64,000 nucleotides of DNA from Sulfurimonas sp. (GCF_028713515.1 NZ_JAQTOD010000002.1:1-64000), one strand, 5' to 3'. Numbered from the stretch's first letter, positions 32,257 to 42,613 are shown. A program made the numbers and translations. The notes: a model not told the origin generated them from the letters alone.

Positions 32257-33087
32257 CTATTTATCCTGCTTTAATATTAATGTAACCCATTCGTCTTGAG
32301 CTATTTTTTCTTGAATCTTAAAACCTTGATAAAATTTTAAAACTTTTGCCTCATACTTGTCCAAAATTCCAGAGAGTATTAGTATTCCATCTTGTTTTAA
32401 AACACTTTTTAGATCATTTGCTATAAATGTTAATACATCCGCCACAATATTTGCAACAACAATATCATAACTATTTTTTGCCAAGCTACATGAGCCTTCC
32501 CAGATATTTTCAAATTTCACTTCATTGATTTTTGCATTTTGTTCACTATTTGAGACAGAGACTATGTCGGTATCACAAGCATCAACAATTGCCCCAAGCT
32601 TCATAGCTCCAACACCTAGTATTCCGCTTCCACAGCCAACATCTAAAACTCTATCACCATCTTTTACATATTTTGATATTGCTCTTAGGCATGACGCAGT
32701 TGTTGGATGATGTCCTGTCCCAAAAGCGAGTGCTGGGTCTATTATTATATTTATAAAGTCTGCACTCGGCTTATCCCAAGTCGGATGTATATAGAATTTA
32801 TCGATTTGGATCGGCTGAATACTCTTTTGATACTCATCCACCCAGTCGCTACTTTTTAGTTTAGTCTGAACGCACTCAAGCTCTATATTTTGACTAAGCG
32901 CTTTTTGTAATGCCTCGGTAAACTGCTCTAAACCCCAAATAATTGTCTCTAAATTTTCATCACTTCTTATTATGAAACCATCATCGTTCTCTTCAAAACC
33001 AATTGGCAAGGTGTCTATTAAAAAGTCTGAGAAGAGTGAATGATGAGAGGATACTTTAACAACTAATTCGAAATAATACTCTTGCAT
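32257..33087 (-). CDS. prmA: Ribosomal protein L11 methyltransferase
   Basis: 276 aa. The N-terminal domain (1-100) is followed by a class I SAM fold: DPALAFGTGHHPTTASCLR (the PrmA signature near residues 117-135), VLDVGCGSGILGVGAM and DIVVANIVADVL (the N-x-x-A/V catalytic region). It methylates L11. It starts on the base where the cheY-like gene ends, so the two are co-transcribed. Confidence 0.92.
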   Translation of the reverse strand: MQEYYFELVVKVSSHHSLFSDFLIDTLPIGFEENDDGFIIRSDENLETIIWGLEQFTEALQKALSQNIELECVQTKLKSSDWVDEYQKSIQPIQIDKFYIHPTWDKPSADFINIIIDPALAFGTGHHPTTASCLRAISKYVKDGDRVLDVGCGSGILGVGAMKLGAIVDACDTDIVSVSNSEQNAKINEVKFENIWEGSCSLAKNSYDIVVANIVADVLTFIANDLKSVLKQDGILILSGILDKYEAKVLKFYQGFKIQEKIAQDEWVTLILKQDK

Positions 33088-33461
33088 TACTCACTAATTC
33101 CAAGAACGGCTGCAAGTTTTTCTTTTAAAACCTGCGGAGTAAATGGCTTAACTATATAGTTATTTACTCCTGCTTTTAGAGCAGTAATAACTTCAGCTTT
33201 TCCACCCTCAGTTGTGACCATAATTATTGGAAGATCTGTAAAGCGAGAATCTGCACGAACTTTTTTTATAAGTTCAAGGCCGTTCATCTCTGGCATATTC
33301 CAGTCAGTAATCAACATATCTATGTCAGGATTAGCATTTAAAACGCTCCAACCTTCTACTCCATCACCACCCTCCAAAACATCTTGATGTCCAAGTCTTT
33401 GAAGAGTATTTTTTATTATACGACGCATTGTAGAGCTATCATCAACAACAAGTAATTTCAA
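33087..33461 (-). CDS. CheY-like single-domain response regulator
   Basis: 124 aa receiver domain with all phosphorylation residues: acidic pocket VVDDSSTMRR, phospho-acceptor Asp in MLITDWNMPEMNG, Thr in MVTTEGG and Lys in YIVKPFTPQ. Sequence is close to CheY, so motor control is likely, though single-domain regulators can serve other kinases. It precedes prmA with a 1-base overlap. Confidence 0.9.
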   Translation of the reverse strand: MKLLVVDDSSTMRRIIKNTLQRLGHQDVLEGGDGVEGWSVLNANPDIDMLITDWNMPEMNGLELIKKVRADSRFTDLPIIMVTTEGGKAEVITALKAGVNNYIVKPFTPQVLKEKLAAVLGISE

Positions 33462-33531
33462 ATGAAATCCTTTTCTATAATATATTTAAAATTAAGTGGA
33501 TAATAATAGCAAAATATTATTTACTTTACGA

Positions 33532-34248
33532 TTAAGGTTTGCCTAACAACTTGAACATTTTAGGTAAATCAATAGTGCCTTCATAGTATGCTTTTCCAAT
33601 TATCACTCCATCTACTTCACCTGTCATAATCAAAGCTTCTATATCGTTTTCATCTTTTACTCCGCCACTAGCAATTGTACTCACACCACTAGCACGAGCA
33701 ATATCAAGCGTAAACTCTACATTTACTCCACTAAGAGTTCCATCTTTACCAACATCTGTACATATTATTGCATCAACTCCAGCATTTGCAAACTCTCTTG
33801 CTAAATCGGTAGCCCTCATACTACTAACTTCTCCCCACCCCTCAACTGCGACAAAACCATCTATCGCATCAATGCCTACGGCAACTCTATATTTTGATGC
33901 CATATCCTTAATAAATTGTGGATTTTTAACCGCAATAGAGCCAAGTATTACCCTGTCTATACCGATTTCAAACATTTTTTTAATCGTAGCTTCATCTCTT
34001 ATGCCGCCGCCCAGCTCTAGTTTTACACTGCAGTTTTGTCGTATTTTTACTATCTGCTCTAAGTTTTTAGGCTCGCCTGCAAAAGCACCATTTAAATCAA
34101 CAAGATGCACCCACTCAGCACCCATCTCCTCAAATTTTTTAACAAGCTCCCATGGTTCATCAGAGTAGATTTTTGCACTCTCCATCAGGCCTTTTGTAAG
34201 TCTTACTGCTTTTCCGTCTTTTAAGTCAATTGCTGGATAGAGTGTCAT
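33532..34248 (-). CDS. hisA: HisA, phosphoribosylformimino-AICAR-phosphate isomerase
   Basis: 238 aa TIM barrel. Active-site segments: [13 protein letters not shown] with the first catalytic Asp, [14 protein letters not shown], and the second catalytic Asp in [14 protein letters not shown]. Step four of histidine synthesis. It lies 8 bp after hisH and shares its transcript. Confidence 0.95.
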   Translation of the reverse strand: MTLYPAIDLKDGKAVRLTKGLMESAKIYSDEPWELVKKFEEMGAEWVHLVDLNGAFAGEPKNLEQIVKIRQNCSVKLELGGGIRDEATIKKMFEIGIDRVILGSIAVKNPQFIKDMASKYRVAVGIDAIDGFVAVEGWGEVSSMRATDLAREFANAGVDAIICTDVGKDGTLSGVNVEFTLDIARASGVSTIASGGVKDENDIEALIMTGEVDGVIIGKAYYEGTIDLPKMFKLLGKP

Positions 34249-34256
34249 TGTATTCC

Positions 34257-34868
34257 TTATAAATTAGTAAAATTTTCTAATATCTTAAGCCCATTTTTAT
34301 GACTCTTTTCTGGATGTGGTTGAAGACCAAGAATGTTATCAGATGCAACAGCCGATGTAAACTCATATCCATACCTAGTGCGACCTATTATGTCTGCTTC
34401 GTTCAGACAGTTCACATGATAACTATGCACAAAATAGAGATAATGCTCCTTATCTAATCCATTAAAAAGTGGATGCTCTTCGGAGAAGAGTCTGTTCCAA
34501 CCCATATGAGGTACTTTAAGTGGAGTGCTAAATTTTGTTATATCAAAATGCGTGACGCTACCTTTTATGAGGCCTAAGCCTTCACTGAAACCGAACTCTT
34601 CACTGCTATCAAAAAGAAGTTGCATGCCAAGACAGATACCAAGCATATATTTTCCACTTTTTGCATATTCCCTTATAGATTCAACCATATCTCGTTCTCT
34701 TAGGTGTGTCATTGCATCACCAAAAGCTCCAACACCTGGAAGAAGTAGCTTGTCATAATTTTTAAATTTTTCTGGGTCACTCTCAATGACTGTTTTTTTA
34801 CCTAATTTAGCAAATGCGTTTTGCACACTTGCTAAATTTCCCATATTATAGTCAACTATAGCTATCAC
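34257..34868 (-). CDS. hisH: HisH, glutaminase subunit of imidazole glycerol phosphate synthase
   Basis: 203 aa class I glutamine amidotransferase. [11 protein letters not shown], nucleophile Cys in [10 protein letters not shown], and the His-Glu pair in [11 protein letters not shown] near the C-terminus. It supplies ammonia to HisF, whose gene is not in this window. It begins on the base where the PDC sensor gene ends. Confidence 0.95.
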   Translation of the reverse strand: MIAIVDYNMGNLASVQNAFAKLGKKTVIESDPEKFKNYDKLLLPGVGAFGDAMTHLRERDMVESIREYAKSGKYMLGICLGMQLLFDSSEEFGFSEGLGLIKGSVTHFDITKFSTPLKVPHMGWNRLFSEEHPLFNGLDKEHYLYFVHSYHVNCLNEADIIGRTRYGYEFTSAVASDNILGLQPHPEKSHKNGLKILENFTNL

Positions 34869-35770
34869 TACTGAATCTTTGTTTTTGTAAATTTTATATA
34901 TACTGCAAGACCCACAAGAAGCGTTGAAACTCCAGCAATTATATACATGGCATACACAAGTTTTTCAGGATCTGTTAGGGCGAACTTAAAGACCAGCATA
35001 AGTGCCTCAATAGAGAGAGCTATAATGATAGAACCCAAGAACCTAACCATAGTCTTATGTGGTCCCGAAACATTATGCTCTCTCTCTCGTCCCATAATCT
35101 CCTCTTCAATAAGCGTTTTTGCAAGATCAAAAATAGCTAAAGAGAGCGTTAGTAAAATCGTAGCTTCAAATACATTCTTAGCCTCAAAATGAGAAATAGT
35201 AATTTCTTGAATAAAAAAGCTCTGCACTCCATTTAAAAATAAAAGTAGTGCAACAGCCATAAGTGCAAAAGCAAAAATAGCATAAGCGTATTTAAAAAGA
35301 TTTGAGAAAAATGTATCAAAACTATTTTGATGAGAAATTTTCAAAACCTCGTCAAACGGCATATCTAGACATGCGATATATTTAAGATCTCCATTTTCAC
35401 AATATATTGGTTGGGATGCAGTAACACATAACTCTCCAGTTATAAGAGACGGGTATGGGTCAGTTATAGTACATCTTCCCTCTTTGACTGCGCGATAATA
35501 GTAGGCACGGTCAGCGCGAATCTTTCCAATATCTGCATCAATTTGCTTATTTGAGACAAATGTAGGAGAGAGTTGAACTCCTTTATAGTCCAAAAGATAT
35601 ACACCATCACATTTTTCTAAATCACCTTTTATTGTTAAAAGATGAGGAATAATCATATCTTCTGTGATTGTCGGTAATTTGTTTGGTATATTTTTAGAAA
35701 ACAGATAACAAAAATAGGCTCTTGCTTTCGTGCGATTTTTGGAAAAATCTTGTATGTCTGATGGAACCAT
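34868..35770 (-). CDS. Membrane protein with a PDC (Cache-like) sensor domain
   Basis: 300 aa. Residues 1-155 resemble a PDC sensor (DGVYLLDYKGVQLSPTFVSN, ADRAYYYRAVKEGRCTITDPY, GELCVTASQPIYCENGD) but no membrane segment precedes it. The C-terminal 145 residues hold four membrane helices (about 165-185, 207-230, 246-267, 275-295) and no kinase or methyl-accepting domain. A signal input joined directly to a membrane domain is typical of a Campylobacterota family of unknown function. It overlaps hisH by 1 bp. Confidence 0.7.
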   Translation of the reverse strand: MVPSDIQDFSKNRTKARAYFCYLFSKNIPNKLPTITEDMIIPHLLTIKGDLEKCDGVYLLDYKGVQLSPTFVSNKQIDADIGKIRADRAYYYRAVKEGRCTITDPYPSLITGELCVTASQPIYCENGDLKYIACLDMPFDEVLKISHQNSFDTFFSNLFKYAYAIFAFALMAVALLLFLNGVQSFFIQEITISHFEAKNVFEATILLTLSLAIFDLAKTLIEEEIMGREREHNVSGPHKTMVRFLGSIIIALSIEALMLVFKFALTDPEKLVYAMYIIAGVSTLLVGLAVYIKFTKTKIQ

Positions 35771-35950
35771 TGTGTCTCTTTCCTTGTTTTTTAAGATACA
35801 AAAGCAATAGGTATCTTTTGCTATGAAAACTATATAGGCATCAAAAAGCCTATATTGGGCTTTTTTTGAATATTGGCGCCATTATACCAAAGGCAAAATA
35901 ATAAAAACGACATACTTTGATATAATCTCTTTTTTAACTAATGCCACAAG

Positions 35951-36023
35951 CTAGAGCTACGAAAAACAAGTTTTTCTAGAACCGAAAGAGTTTTATGCTC
36001 TTTTTTTTACAAAGATGTACAAC
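35951..36023. repeat. Second copy of the intergenic hairpin repeat
   Basis: Shares GAGCTACGAAAAACAAG and following hairpins with 25241-25309, with differences that keep the pairing (AAAGAG/CTCTTT here, GGTGT/ACACT region there), then a T-run and TACAAA. It sits about 30 bp before the LpxL-like gene. The remaining part of the 35771-36053 gap has no gene; TTGATATAATC near 35919-35929 looks like a -10 region. Confidence 0.5.
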
Positions 36024-36053
36024 ATCGACTTTAAATACTGGAGCTATTCATAG

Positions 36054-36935
36054 ATGGGATTCAAACTATTTTTACTGCTTGAAAAATTTTTAATGCTTCT
36101 TCCAAAAAAAATAAGAAAAAATTTCTTTGTTTTACTAGCAAATATTGCATACAAGCTATCCTCAAGATACAGAAATGTAGGATTTATAAATTTAGATTTT
36201 GTGTTTGGCGAGAGGATGAGTCAAAAAACAAAAGAAGAAATTGTCAAATACAGCTTCAAAAATCTTCTTTTAAATTTTTTGCATCTCATGGAAATAAAAA
36301 AAATGAGCTTGGATGAGCTAGAAAAAAAGATAACTGTTAAGAATATAGAAGCAATTAACAGGCTAAATGGTCGCTCTATCATATATGTTACACCTCACTA
36401 CTGTGCATGGGAACTTGGCGCGGTTGCAACCGGAGTTTTTGTAAATCCTCTCACTGCTGTTTTTAAAGAGATGAAAAACAAAGAGTACCAAGAGTGGATG
36501 TTAGATGCTCGCTCTTCATTTGGGAACAAGTCACTAGAAAAAGCAAATGTTGTAAAACCTCTTATTAAACTCATCAAAAAAGGTGAAGCTTGCGGAATTG
36601 TGATAGATACTGGAATAAACAAAAGAGAGGGCCTAGAGGTTAGATTTCTTGGGAAGATAGTCCGTCAAACCTCAACACCTGCTTACTTAGCCAGAAAATA
36701 TAATGCTGCAATTATCCCCGTAACCATAAAGACTGACGATGAAGAGAACTATACTCTAATGTTTTTTGATGAGATAGAGGTGGAAAAAACAGAAGACGAG
36801 CAAGCAGATATACTAAAAGCAACCCAACTTCAAGCAGATTGGCTATCTTCTCTTATACAAGAAGAGCCAAAATTTTGGTTTTGGATACATCGTAGGTTTA
36901 AGGGCGAATATCCAGAAATTTATAGAAAAAAATAA
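36054..36935 (+). CDS. LpxL/HtrB-family lipid A acyltransferase
   Basis: 293 aa. One N-terminal membrane anchor, then the acyltransferase catalytic motif TPHYCAWELGA (H-x4-E; about residues 114-124), the substrate segment KEMKNKEYQEWMLDARSSFG and GIVIDTGINKREG. The C-terminus ends in EEPKFWFWIHRRFKGEYPE, the W-W-HRR-F signature. It adds a secondary acyl chain to lipid A at the inner membrane. Confidence 0.85.
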   Translation: MGFKLFLLLEKFLMLLPKKIRKNFFVLLANIAYKLSSRYRNVGFINLDFVFGERMSQKTKEEIVKYSFKNLLLNFLHLMEIKKMSLDELEKKITVKNIEAINRLNGRSIIYVTPHYCAWELGAVATGVFVNPLTAVFKEMKNKEYQEWMLDARSSFGNKSLEKANVVKPLIKLIKKGEACGIVIDTGINKREGLEVRFLGKIVRQTSTPAYLARKYNAAIIPVTIKTDDEENYTLMFFDEIEVEKTEDEQADILKATQLQADWLSSLIQEEPKFWFWIHRRFKGEYPEIYRKK

Positions 36936-36943
36936 AATTATTT

Positions 36944-37993
36944 TTAATTTTTTCTATATCCATACTCTTTAGTTCTTGCCTCAAAAAGTTGCAGCAGAGT
37001 TAAGAAAAAGGCTGTTATCGCAGGTCCTAGAATCATACCCCAAAACCCAAATGTCGCGAGTCCTGCAATAATGGCAAAAAAGATAACAAGTTCATTCATC
37101 TTTGCATCGTCATCTTTTAGAAGTCTCTTATTTAGCTCTTTTATAATCAATGGTTTTATAAAAGTATCAGCAACTACAGAGATGACAACAATCGTATAAA
37201 GAGCTATAAAGATAGCATTAGAACTATTTCCCACTGAAAATTCAAAAAGGCTAAATGGTAGCCACATAATAGCTCCCCCTACAACCGGAATCAGAGACGC
37301 AAAACCATACATTATGCCAAACAGCAGACCATCATAACCAATATATGAGATAGCAAATCCAAAGAGTATCCCCTGAAAAATTGCATTTACTATGATTGAG
37401 TAAAAAACAACACTCATAACAGAGGATAACTCTTTTGCCAAAAGCGTTGTCTCTTTAACAGACATCTGAACTACTCTTTTTAACAATTCAACCACAAAAG
37501 CACCGTTATATTGGGCAAAGAAGTAAAAAATTATAACAAGAAACGAATTTTTCAAGTATGCCATACTAAATGAGCCAATATTTCCAGTCAAAGAGAGCGC
37601 ATATGCTGTAATTGAATCCATATTTATATGCTTTATCTCCTCCAGCATATAGGGCTTTAAAAACAGTAGATATTCTGGAGGGTTTGCTATAAAATCTCGA
37701 ATCACTCTCTCTATATTTAAAAAAATAGCTGGGTCTGCTTGATTTAATTTTGTAGATAGTGTTACTAAAAAATATCCAAGAGGAGCAAAAAGAAGAAGAG
37801 CAAGTAAAAAACTTGAGGTAAGTGCTGCCAAAAATTTTGACCTTAATGTTTTTTCAAAAAAGTTTTGTATATTTGATGTTGATATCGCCAAGAGTGCTGC
37901 AATCACGATTCCAAGCATAAATGGAGCATACAGAAGATACATCCAGTAGAGCGAAACAGCAAAAAGAAGTGCTACAAAATATTGTGGTTTCAA
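36944..37993 (-). CDS. AI-2E family (TqsA/PerM-like) transporter
   Basis: 349 aa with about eight membrane segments. Family features are [16 protein letters not shown] (about 244-259) and the terminal [19 protein letters not shown]. The family includes the autoinducer-2 exporter TqsA and sodium/proton antiporters; the substrate here is not predictable. It overlaps ruvB by 4 bp. Confidence 0.85.
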   Translation of the reverse strand: MKPQYFVALLFAVSLYWMYLLYAPFMLGIVIAALLAISTSNIQNFFEKTLRSKFLAALTSSFLLALLLFAPLGYFLVTLSTKLNQADPAIFLNIERVIRDFIANPPEYLLFLKPYMLEEIKHINMDSITAYALSLTGNIGSFSMAYLKNSFLVIIFYFFAQYNGAFVVELLKRVVQMSVKETTLLAKELSSVMSVVFYSIIVNAIFQGILFGFAISYIGYDGLLFGIMYGFASLIPVVGGAIMWLPFSLFEFSVGNSSNAIFIALYTIVVISVVADTFIKPLIIKELNKRLLKDDDAKMNELVIFFAIIAGLATFGFWGMILGPAITAFFLTLLQLFEARTKEYGYRKN

Positions 37994-39003
37994 AATAGGG
38001 TTCCTGCTTGAGTGGATGAGATTTGGATATTTAGAGCTTCATATGTATTTTGAGTAGCTCTTCTGCCTTTTGCTGTTCTCTCAAGGTATCCATTTGCAAT
38101 CAAGTAAGGCTCTAAAACATCTTCAACCGTCCCCTCGTCCTCACTAAGAGCAGCTGCAATCGTACTAAGTCCCATTGCTCTGCCATTTGATGAAGCCAAA
38201 AGAGTCAGCAACCTTATGTCCATCTCATCAAATCCATGTGAATTTATGCCGAGCTCATTAAGCGCGTATTTTGCCCTAAAAGAATTAATCTCAAACTCAT
38301 CTGCCACATCGGCAAAATCCCTAACCCTGCGAAGAAGTCGAAGTGCGATGCGAGGCGTACCCCTGCTTCTTTTTGCTATCTCCTCACACGCCTCATGAAC
38401 GATTGTTTTGCTTAGCTTACTTGAAGCTTGCATGATAATTTTAGAAAGTTCTTCATGGGAGTAAAATTGCATTCTAAAGTTCATCCCAAATCTATCTCTA
38501 AGAGGATTAGAGAGCATTCCCGCCCTTGTTGTTGCACCAACTAGAGTAAAGCGAGGCAGATCTATCTTTACTGTTTGTGCGGCTGGACCACTTCCTATGA
38601 TGATGTCTATCCTAAAATCCTCCATAGCTGAGTAGAGTATCTCTTCAACAGCTGGTGATAGACGATGGATCTCATCTATAAAAAGGATGTCGTTCTCCTG
38701 CAAATTAGTAAGCAAGGCTGCTAAATCCCCACTTTTTTCTATCATGGGAGCAGCAGTTATCTTAATATTTGTGTTCATTTCGTTTGCTATAATAAGCGCT
38801 AGCGTGGTTTTTCCGAGACCTGGAGGACCAAAAAAAAGAACATGATCAAGCGCTTCACCTCTTTTTTTACTAGCTTCTATGAAAACACCAAGATTTTTTT
38901 TCACTTGATCTTGCCCGATATACTCATTCCACGCACTCGGACGGAGAGTTATTTCACTGCTCTCTTCAGATTCAAACTTCTCTATCTCCATTAAGCGTTC
39001 CAT
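37990..39003 (-). CDS. ruvB: Holliday junction branch-migration helicase RuvB
   Basis: 337 aa. [11 protein letters not shown], Walker [15 protein letters not shown], Walker [12 protein letters not shown], sensor LVGATTRAG and the C-terminal winged-helix region ([19 protein letters not shown]). It pumps DNA at Holliday junctions with RuvA. It sits between panB (adjacent, no gap) and the AI-2E gene (4-bp overlap). Confidence 0.96.
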   Translation of the reverse strand: MERLMEIEKFESEESSEITLRPSAWNEYIGQDQVKKNLGVFIEASKKRGEALDHVLFFGPPGLGKTTLALIIANEMNTNIKITAAPMIEKSGDLAALLTNLQENDILFIDEIHRLSPAVEEILYSAMEDFRIDIIIGSGPAAQTVKIDLPRFTLVGATTRAGMLSNPLRDRFGMNFRMQFYSHEELSKIIMQASSKLSKTIVHEACEEIAKRSRGTPRIALRLLRRVRDFADVADEFEINSFRAKYALNELGINSHGFDEMDIRLLTLLASSNGRAMGLSTIAAALSEDEGTVEDVLEPYLIANGYLERTAKGRRATQNTYEALNIQISSTQAGTLF

Positions 39004-39795
39004 CTAGTAGGTGTGTTCCTCTTTTGGAAATTCTCTGCCCTTTACCTCATTTGCATAGTTTTGTATTGCAGTTTTAACTAGGTTTGAGCCATCTAAATAT
39101 TTTTTTACAAATTTTGGTGTGAACTCTTCAAAAAGTCCCAGCATATCTGAAAAAACAAGAACCTGCCCATCAACGCCAACTCCTGCACCGATGCCTATAA
39201 CTGGTATTTTTACGCTAGCGGCTACTTTTGTTGCAACTTCAGATTTTACACCCTCAATAACCATACAGAATGCCCCTGCACTCTGTATGGCTTTGGCATC
39301 TTTTATGAGCTGCAGCTCCTCTTCATCTGTTTTACCCTTAACCTTATATCCACCCTCGCTACGAACTGCTTGAGGAAGCAGGCCAATATGCCCACAAACA
39401 GCTATACCATTTTGTGTAAGATACCTAACTACTTCCGCTTTACTCTCACCACCCTCTATCTTTACGCTATGTGCCGGGGTTTCTTGAAATACTCTTGTTG
39501 CATTTTTAAGAGCTTCTTCCTTATTGGTATAAGTTCCAAATGGCATATCACAGATTATAAAACTATTTTTGGCTCCCATACATACGGCGTTGGTGTGGTA
39601 TATCATTTGCTCCAAGGTCGCGCTAAGAGTGTCATTTCTGCCTGCAAAACTCATATTTAAACTATCACCAACAAGTAGCAAATCAGCATATGGTTCAAAC
39701 AATCTAGCAAAAAGCGCATCATAAGCAGTTATCATAACTAACGGCTGAACACCTTTTGCTTTTTTAATAGAATTTATTGTCATTTTCATAGTCAC
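39004..39795 (-). CDS. panB: 3-methyl-2-oxobutanoate hydroxymethyltransferase
   Basis: 263 aa. MITAYDALFARLFEPYADLL and VGDSLNMSFAG (metal-binding Asp), IICDMPFGTY, EGGESKAEVVR, GHIGLLPQAV and VIGIGAGVGVDGQVLVFSD are the PanB signature segments. First step of pantothenate synthesis. The ATG at 39795 and the one two codons later are both possible starts. Confidence 0.95.
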   Translation of the reverse strand: MTMKMTINSIKKAKGVQPLVMITAYDALFARLFEPYADLLLVGDSLNMSFAGRNDTLSATLEQMIYHTNAVCMGAKNSFIICDMPFGTYTNKEEALKNATRVFQETPAHSVKIEGGESKAEVVRYLTQNGIAVCGHIGLLPQAVRSEGGYKVKGKTDEEELQLIKDAKAIQSAGAFCMVIEGVKSEVATKVAASVKIPVIGIGAGVGVDGQVLVFSDMLGLFEEFTPKFVKKYLDGSNLVKTAIQNYANEVKGREFPKEEHTY

Positions 39796-39872
39796 TCTTT
39801 TTTGCTCTTTTTTAATAAAAAGTATTTTAACTAATTATTGCTATAATTTTGACTATATGGGAGAATTATTTT

Positions 39873-40274
39873 ATGGGCATAAGAAGTGATTTAGACTCTA
39901 ATTTTGATTATGAAATTGTTGATGAATTTTTAGATCATTACGGAATGATGGTAGAGTCCATGGAAACTATAATCATTGATCTCTCTAAGCCGCAGATGTA
40001 TGACAGAAGCGTAAATGAACTTTTTAGGATTTTTCACAACATTAAGTCTGCATCCAGCTATCTAAAGATTGAACAGATGTCAAAGCTCTCTGCTTTTGTT
40101 GAAGAGCTACTTGAGCAGATAAGAACAAATCACAAGAGTGTAAACGATGAAACAGTAACATGGCTACTAAGCATCAGTGATATGTTTGCGATATGGAAAG
40201 ACGATTTAAAGCTAAATAATGAACTTACTCATGTAAAATATTCTCTACTTAAACTACCAGATTTGGAAAAATAA
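39873..40274 (+). CDS. HPt-domain protein
   Basis: 133 aa from the ATG at 39873, with GGGAGA upstream; a TTG eight codons earlier is less likely. The core is a four-helix HPt bundle with the phosphate-accepting His in FRIFHNIKSASSYLKI (about residue 57), as in CheA P1 domains. It probably takes part in a phosphorelay or in chemotaxis control. It precedes trpA by 5 bp, which looks like simple co-transcription. Confidence 0.7.
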   Translation: MGIRSDLDSNFDYEIVDEFLDHYGMMVESMETIIIDLSKPQMYDRSVNELFRIFHNIKSASSYLKIEQMSKLSAFVEELLEQIRTNHKSVNDETVTWLLSISDMFAIWKDDLKLNNELTHVKYSLLKLPDLEK

Positions 40275-40279
40275 CATAA

Positions 40280-41020
40280 ATGAAAAAACTAGTTGCATTC
40301 ATAACCTCTGGCTATCCAGAGAAAAAATTTACTATAGATCTAGCCTTAGCTCTTAGCGATAGTGGTGTAGATACGCTTGAGCTTGGGGTTCCATTCTCTG
40401 ATCCAGTAGCTGATGGTCCACTTATAGAAAAAGCAAATCATAAGGCACTGGAACTTGGCTTTAAGTTTGAGCATTTAAGAGAGATATCAACAGCCGTTGC
40501 ACCTAAAATTGACACCCTATGGATGGGATATTTCAACAGCTTCTATCAGCAAAGCATGGACAAACTTATTCCATACGCCAAATCTATTGGAATAAACGGC
40601 TTGATTATTCCAGATCTACCTCATGAAGAAGCACTACTTTACAAAGATCTGTTTGATGTCAACGAGATAGTAAATATTAGTTTTGTCGCCCCAACAGATA
40701 GTGATGAAAGAATTAAAGAAGTTGTAGAAAATTCCAAAAAATTCATATACATGGTTGCATATACAGGGATAACGGGCTCTGGCGTATCTGAAGATTTGAA
40801 ACCATTTTTGAATTCAATAAAAAGATATACAAAAACTCCTGTTTTTGTTGGCTTTGGCGTTAACAAAAAAACAGCCAGAGAGAGAGTGAAAAATGCAGAT
40901 GGTGTTATTGTTGGGAGCGCATTTACGGAGATACTCTTAAAAGATCAACTAAGTTATACACAAAAAATTGCAGAGTGTAGTGAGCTAGCAAAGGTATTAA
41001 AAAACGAGATCAACAGTTAA
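40280..41020 (+). CDS. trpA: Tryptophan synthase alpha chain
   Basis: 246 aa TIM barrel. ELGVPFSDPVADGP (catalytic Glu and Asp region), DLPHEEA, the phosphate-binding GFGVNKKT and YTGITGSG are all present. It cleaves indole-3-glycerol phosphate and passes indole to TrpB. It is separate from the other trp genes here, which is common in this phylum. Confidence 0.95.
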   Translation: MKKLVAFITSGYPEKKFTIDLALALSDSGVDTLELGVPFSDPVADGPLIEKANHKALELGFKFEHLREISTAVAPKIDTLWMGYFNSFYQQSMDKLIPYAKSIGINGLIIPDLPHEEALLYKDLFDVNEIVNISFVAPTDSDERIKEVVENSKKFIYMVAYTGITGSGVSEDLKPFLNSIKRYTKTPVFVGFGVNKKTARERVKNADGVIVGSAFTEILLKDQLSYTQKIAECSELAKVLKNEINS

Positions 41021-41041
41021 GCGTCCATCCCCCCAACTACA

Positions 41042-42334
41042 CTACTGCTTAAGTGTAGGTAGTTGATCCATCTTGGGTTCGACACAGGCCGTTAAGCTCT
41101 TCTCAATAGCTTTAATTTTTAGTTTATTTAGCCCAGCATAGCTATAAGCATTTCTAGGATTCCATAAAATCCAGCCACAACTTCCAAAGTCATCACTCGC
41201 GCGAATCTGATCTCTAATCTCTTTTTCACCGTATATGCGTCTGTCATAAGCGTAGTCACGAAAAGCCTGTAGCCATGGCCTGAAAGATAATGGACTTTTA
41301 TATGATCTCTTAAGTGCTCTATCTAGTGAGAGTTTAACAATCTCATAGTTTGCAGCAACTGGATTTCTAAATCCTGGGATACCATGATTAAAACCAGACG
41401 GATATAGCATCGGAGAGATATAATCAACATAGGGCATTATAGAATCAACCCTTTGCCCTATATCAAGATCTGCATCATGCCAACTAACATACCCAAAAAC
41501 ATCCGCCGACATGAAGACATTATAGGGAGTAAGAGCCATTCTTGCATACTCTAAAAATCCACTAATCGCCTTAACTCTCTCCGCCTGAGAATTTTCAACT
41601 CCAAGCTTTAGCCCTTTTGCGTCCGGAAAACGAACATAGTCAAACTGTATCTCATCAAACCCAGCAGCAGCTGTTTCTTTTGCAATAGAGACAATGTACT
41701 CCCATCCCTCTCTCTGAGATGCATCCATCCAGCTTAAACCCTCTTTATCTTTATAAAGAGTTCCATCTTCTCTCTTTATGCCAAGACGAGAGAAAGCCGT
41801 CACGAATGGCGTATCTTTAAAGCAAACAATTCTGGCGATTGTATAAATTTTCTCTTTTTTGAGATTAGCTATAAAAAGTTTTAAATCTTTAAAGACAACA
41901 ATGTTTTGCGCACCAATTTTATTTGCAATTTGATTGTCCGTCCTATATGCTACTTGTCCACGATCCATCTTTATGTCAATAACAAAAGCATTAACCTCTG
42001 TTTCACGAGCAATCTCTTTTGCATTGCTCATAATTTTTCCATTTGTGGCACCTAGACTAGAGAGATAGATAGCTTTTGGAACAAGAGCGTCAAGATACAT
42101 CTTTCCACCGGTGATATAAAACTTTCTATCATATCCTACCGCACGAACGCCTATATATTTTGAGTAAGGAATAGCAAACGAACCATTACTGTCCGTCTTG
42201 TACTCTTTAGAATCCGAAACAATAATTGCATTTTCTATTGGTTTATTGCTTTTTTTATCAAACACAATTCCAGTAGTCATTGCCCCAAAGAGAAAATTAA
42301 CAAACAGAACAAGAAATAAAAATATTTTCACCAC
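41042..42334 (-). CDS. Putative glycoside hydrolase (DUF4015)
   Basis: 430 aa with a signal peptide (about 1-17). Residues 20-85 form an Ig-like/carboxypeptidase-regulatory segment (IENAIIVSDSKEYKTDSNGS). A TIM-barrel follows: VNAFVIDIKMDRGQVAYRTD, EIQFDYVRFPDAKGL, SADVFGYVSWHDADLDIGQ, DYISPMLYPSGF and SFRPWLQAFRDYAY. These match the DUF4015/GH13-like family. The substrate is unknown; likely a periplasmic polysaccharide. Confidence 0.75.
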   Translation of the reverse strand: MVKIFLFLVLFVNFLFGAMTTGIVFDKKSNKPIENAIIVSDSKEYKTDSNGSFAIPYSKYIGVRAVGYDRKFYITGGKMYLDALVPKAIYLSSLGATNGKIMSNAKEIARETEVNAFVIDIKMDRGQVAYRTDNQIANKIGAQNIVVFKDLKLFIANLKKEKIYTIARIVCFKDTPFVTAFSRLGIKREDGTLYKDKEGLSWMDASQREGWEYIVSIAKETAAAGFDEIQFDYVRFPDAKGLKLGVENSQAERVKAISGFLEYARMALTPYNVFMSADVFGYVSWHDADLDIGQRVDSIMPYVDYISPMLYPSGFNHGIPGFRNPVAANYEIVKLSLDRALKRSYKSPLSFRPWLQAFRDYAYDRRIYGEKEIRDQIRASDDFGSCGWILWNPRNAYSYAGLNKLKIKAIEKSLTACVEPKMDQLPTLKQ

Positions 42335-42476
42335 ATCTCACTTATAAATAATTTTGCGTATCGTATCAAAAAACTAGGAAATTGTGACAAGTAATATAGT
42401 TTAAATTTAGTTTTAAATTAAAAAAAGTAAAGATTGTGAATTTGAGAATAATAAATTTGATTATTGCATGTTTAGA

Positions 42477-42553
42477 TGGTGCGCCCGAAGGAATTCGAAT
42501 CCCTGACCGCCGGTACCGCAAACCGGTGCTCTATCCAGCTGAGCTACGGACGC
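42477..42553 (-). tRNA. tRNA-Arg, anticodon GCG
   Basis: A complete cloverleaf on the minus strand. Acceptor GCGTCCG pairs with CGGGCGC (G-U pairs included); the D-arm has A at the arginine identity position 20 in AGCTGGATA; anticodon stem CCGGT/ACCGG with loop TTGCGGT, so the anticodon is GCG (reads CGC); T-arm AGGGA-TTCGAAT-TCCTT; CCA is encoded. No ACG tRNA-Arg is in the window. Confidence 0.9.
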
Positions 42554-42613
42554 ACATTTTCTTCATTGAAGAGACCGGAATTATAGCACTTTTAGCTTAC
42601 AGTTGTATAAAAT

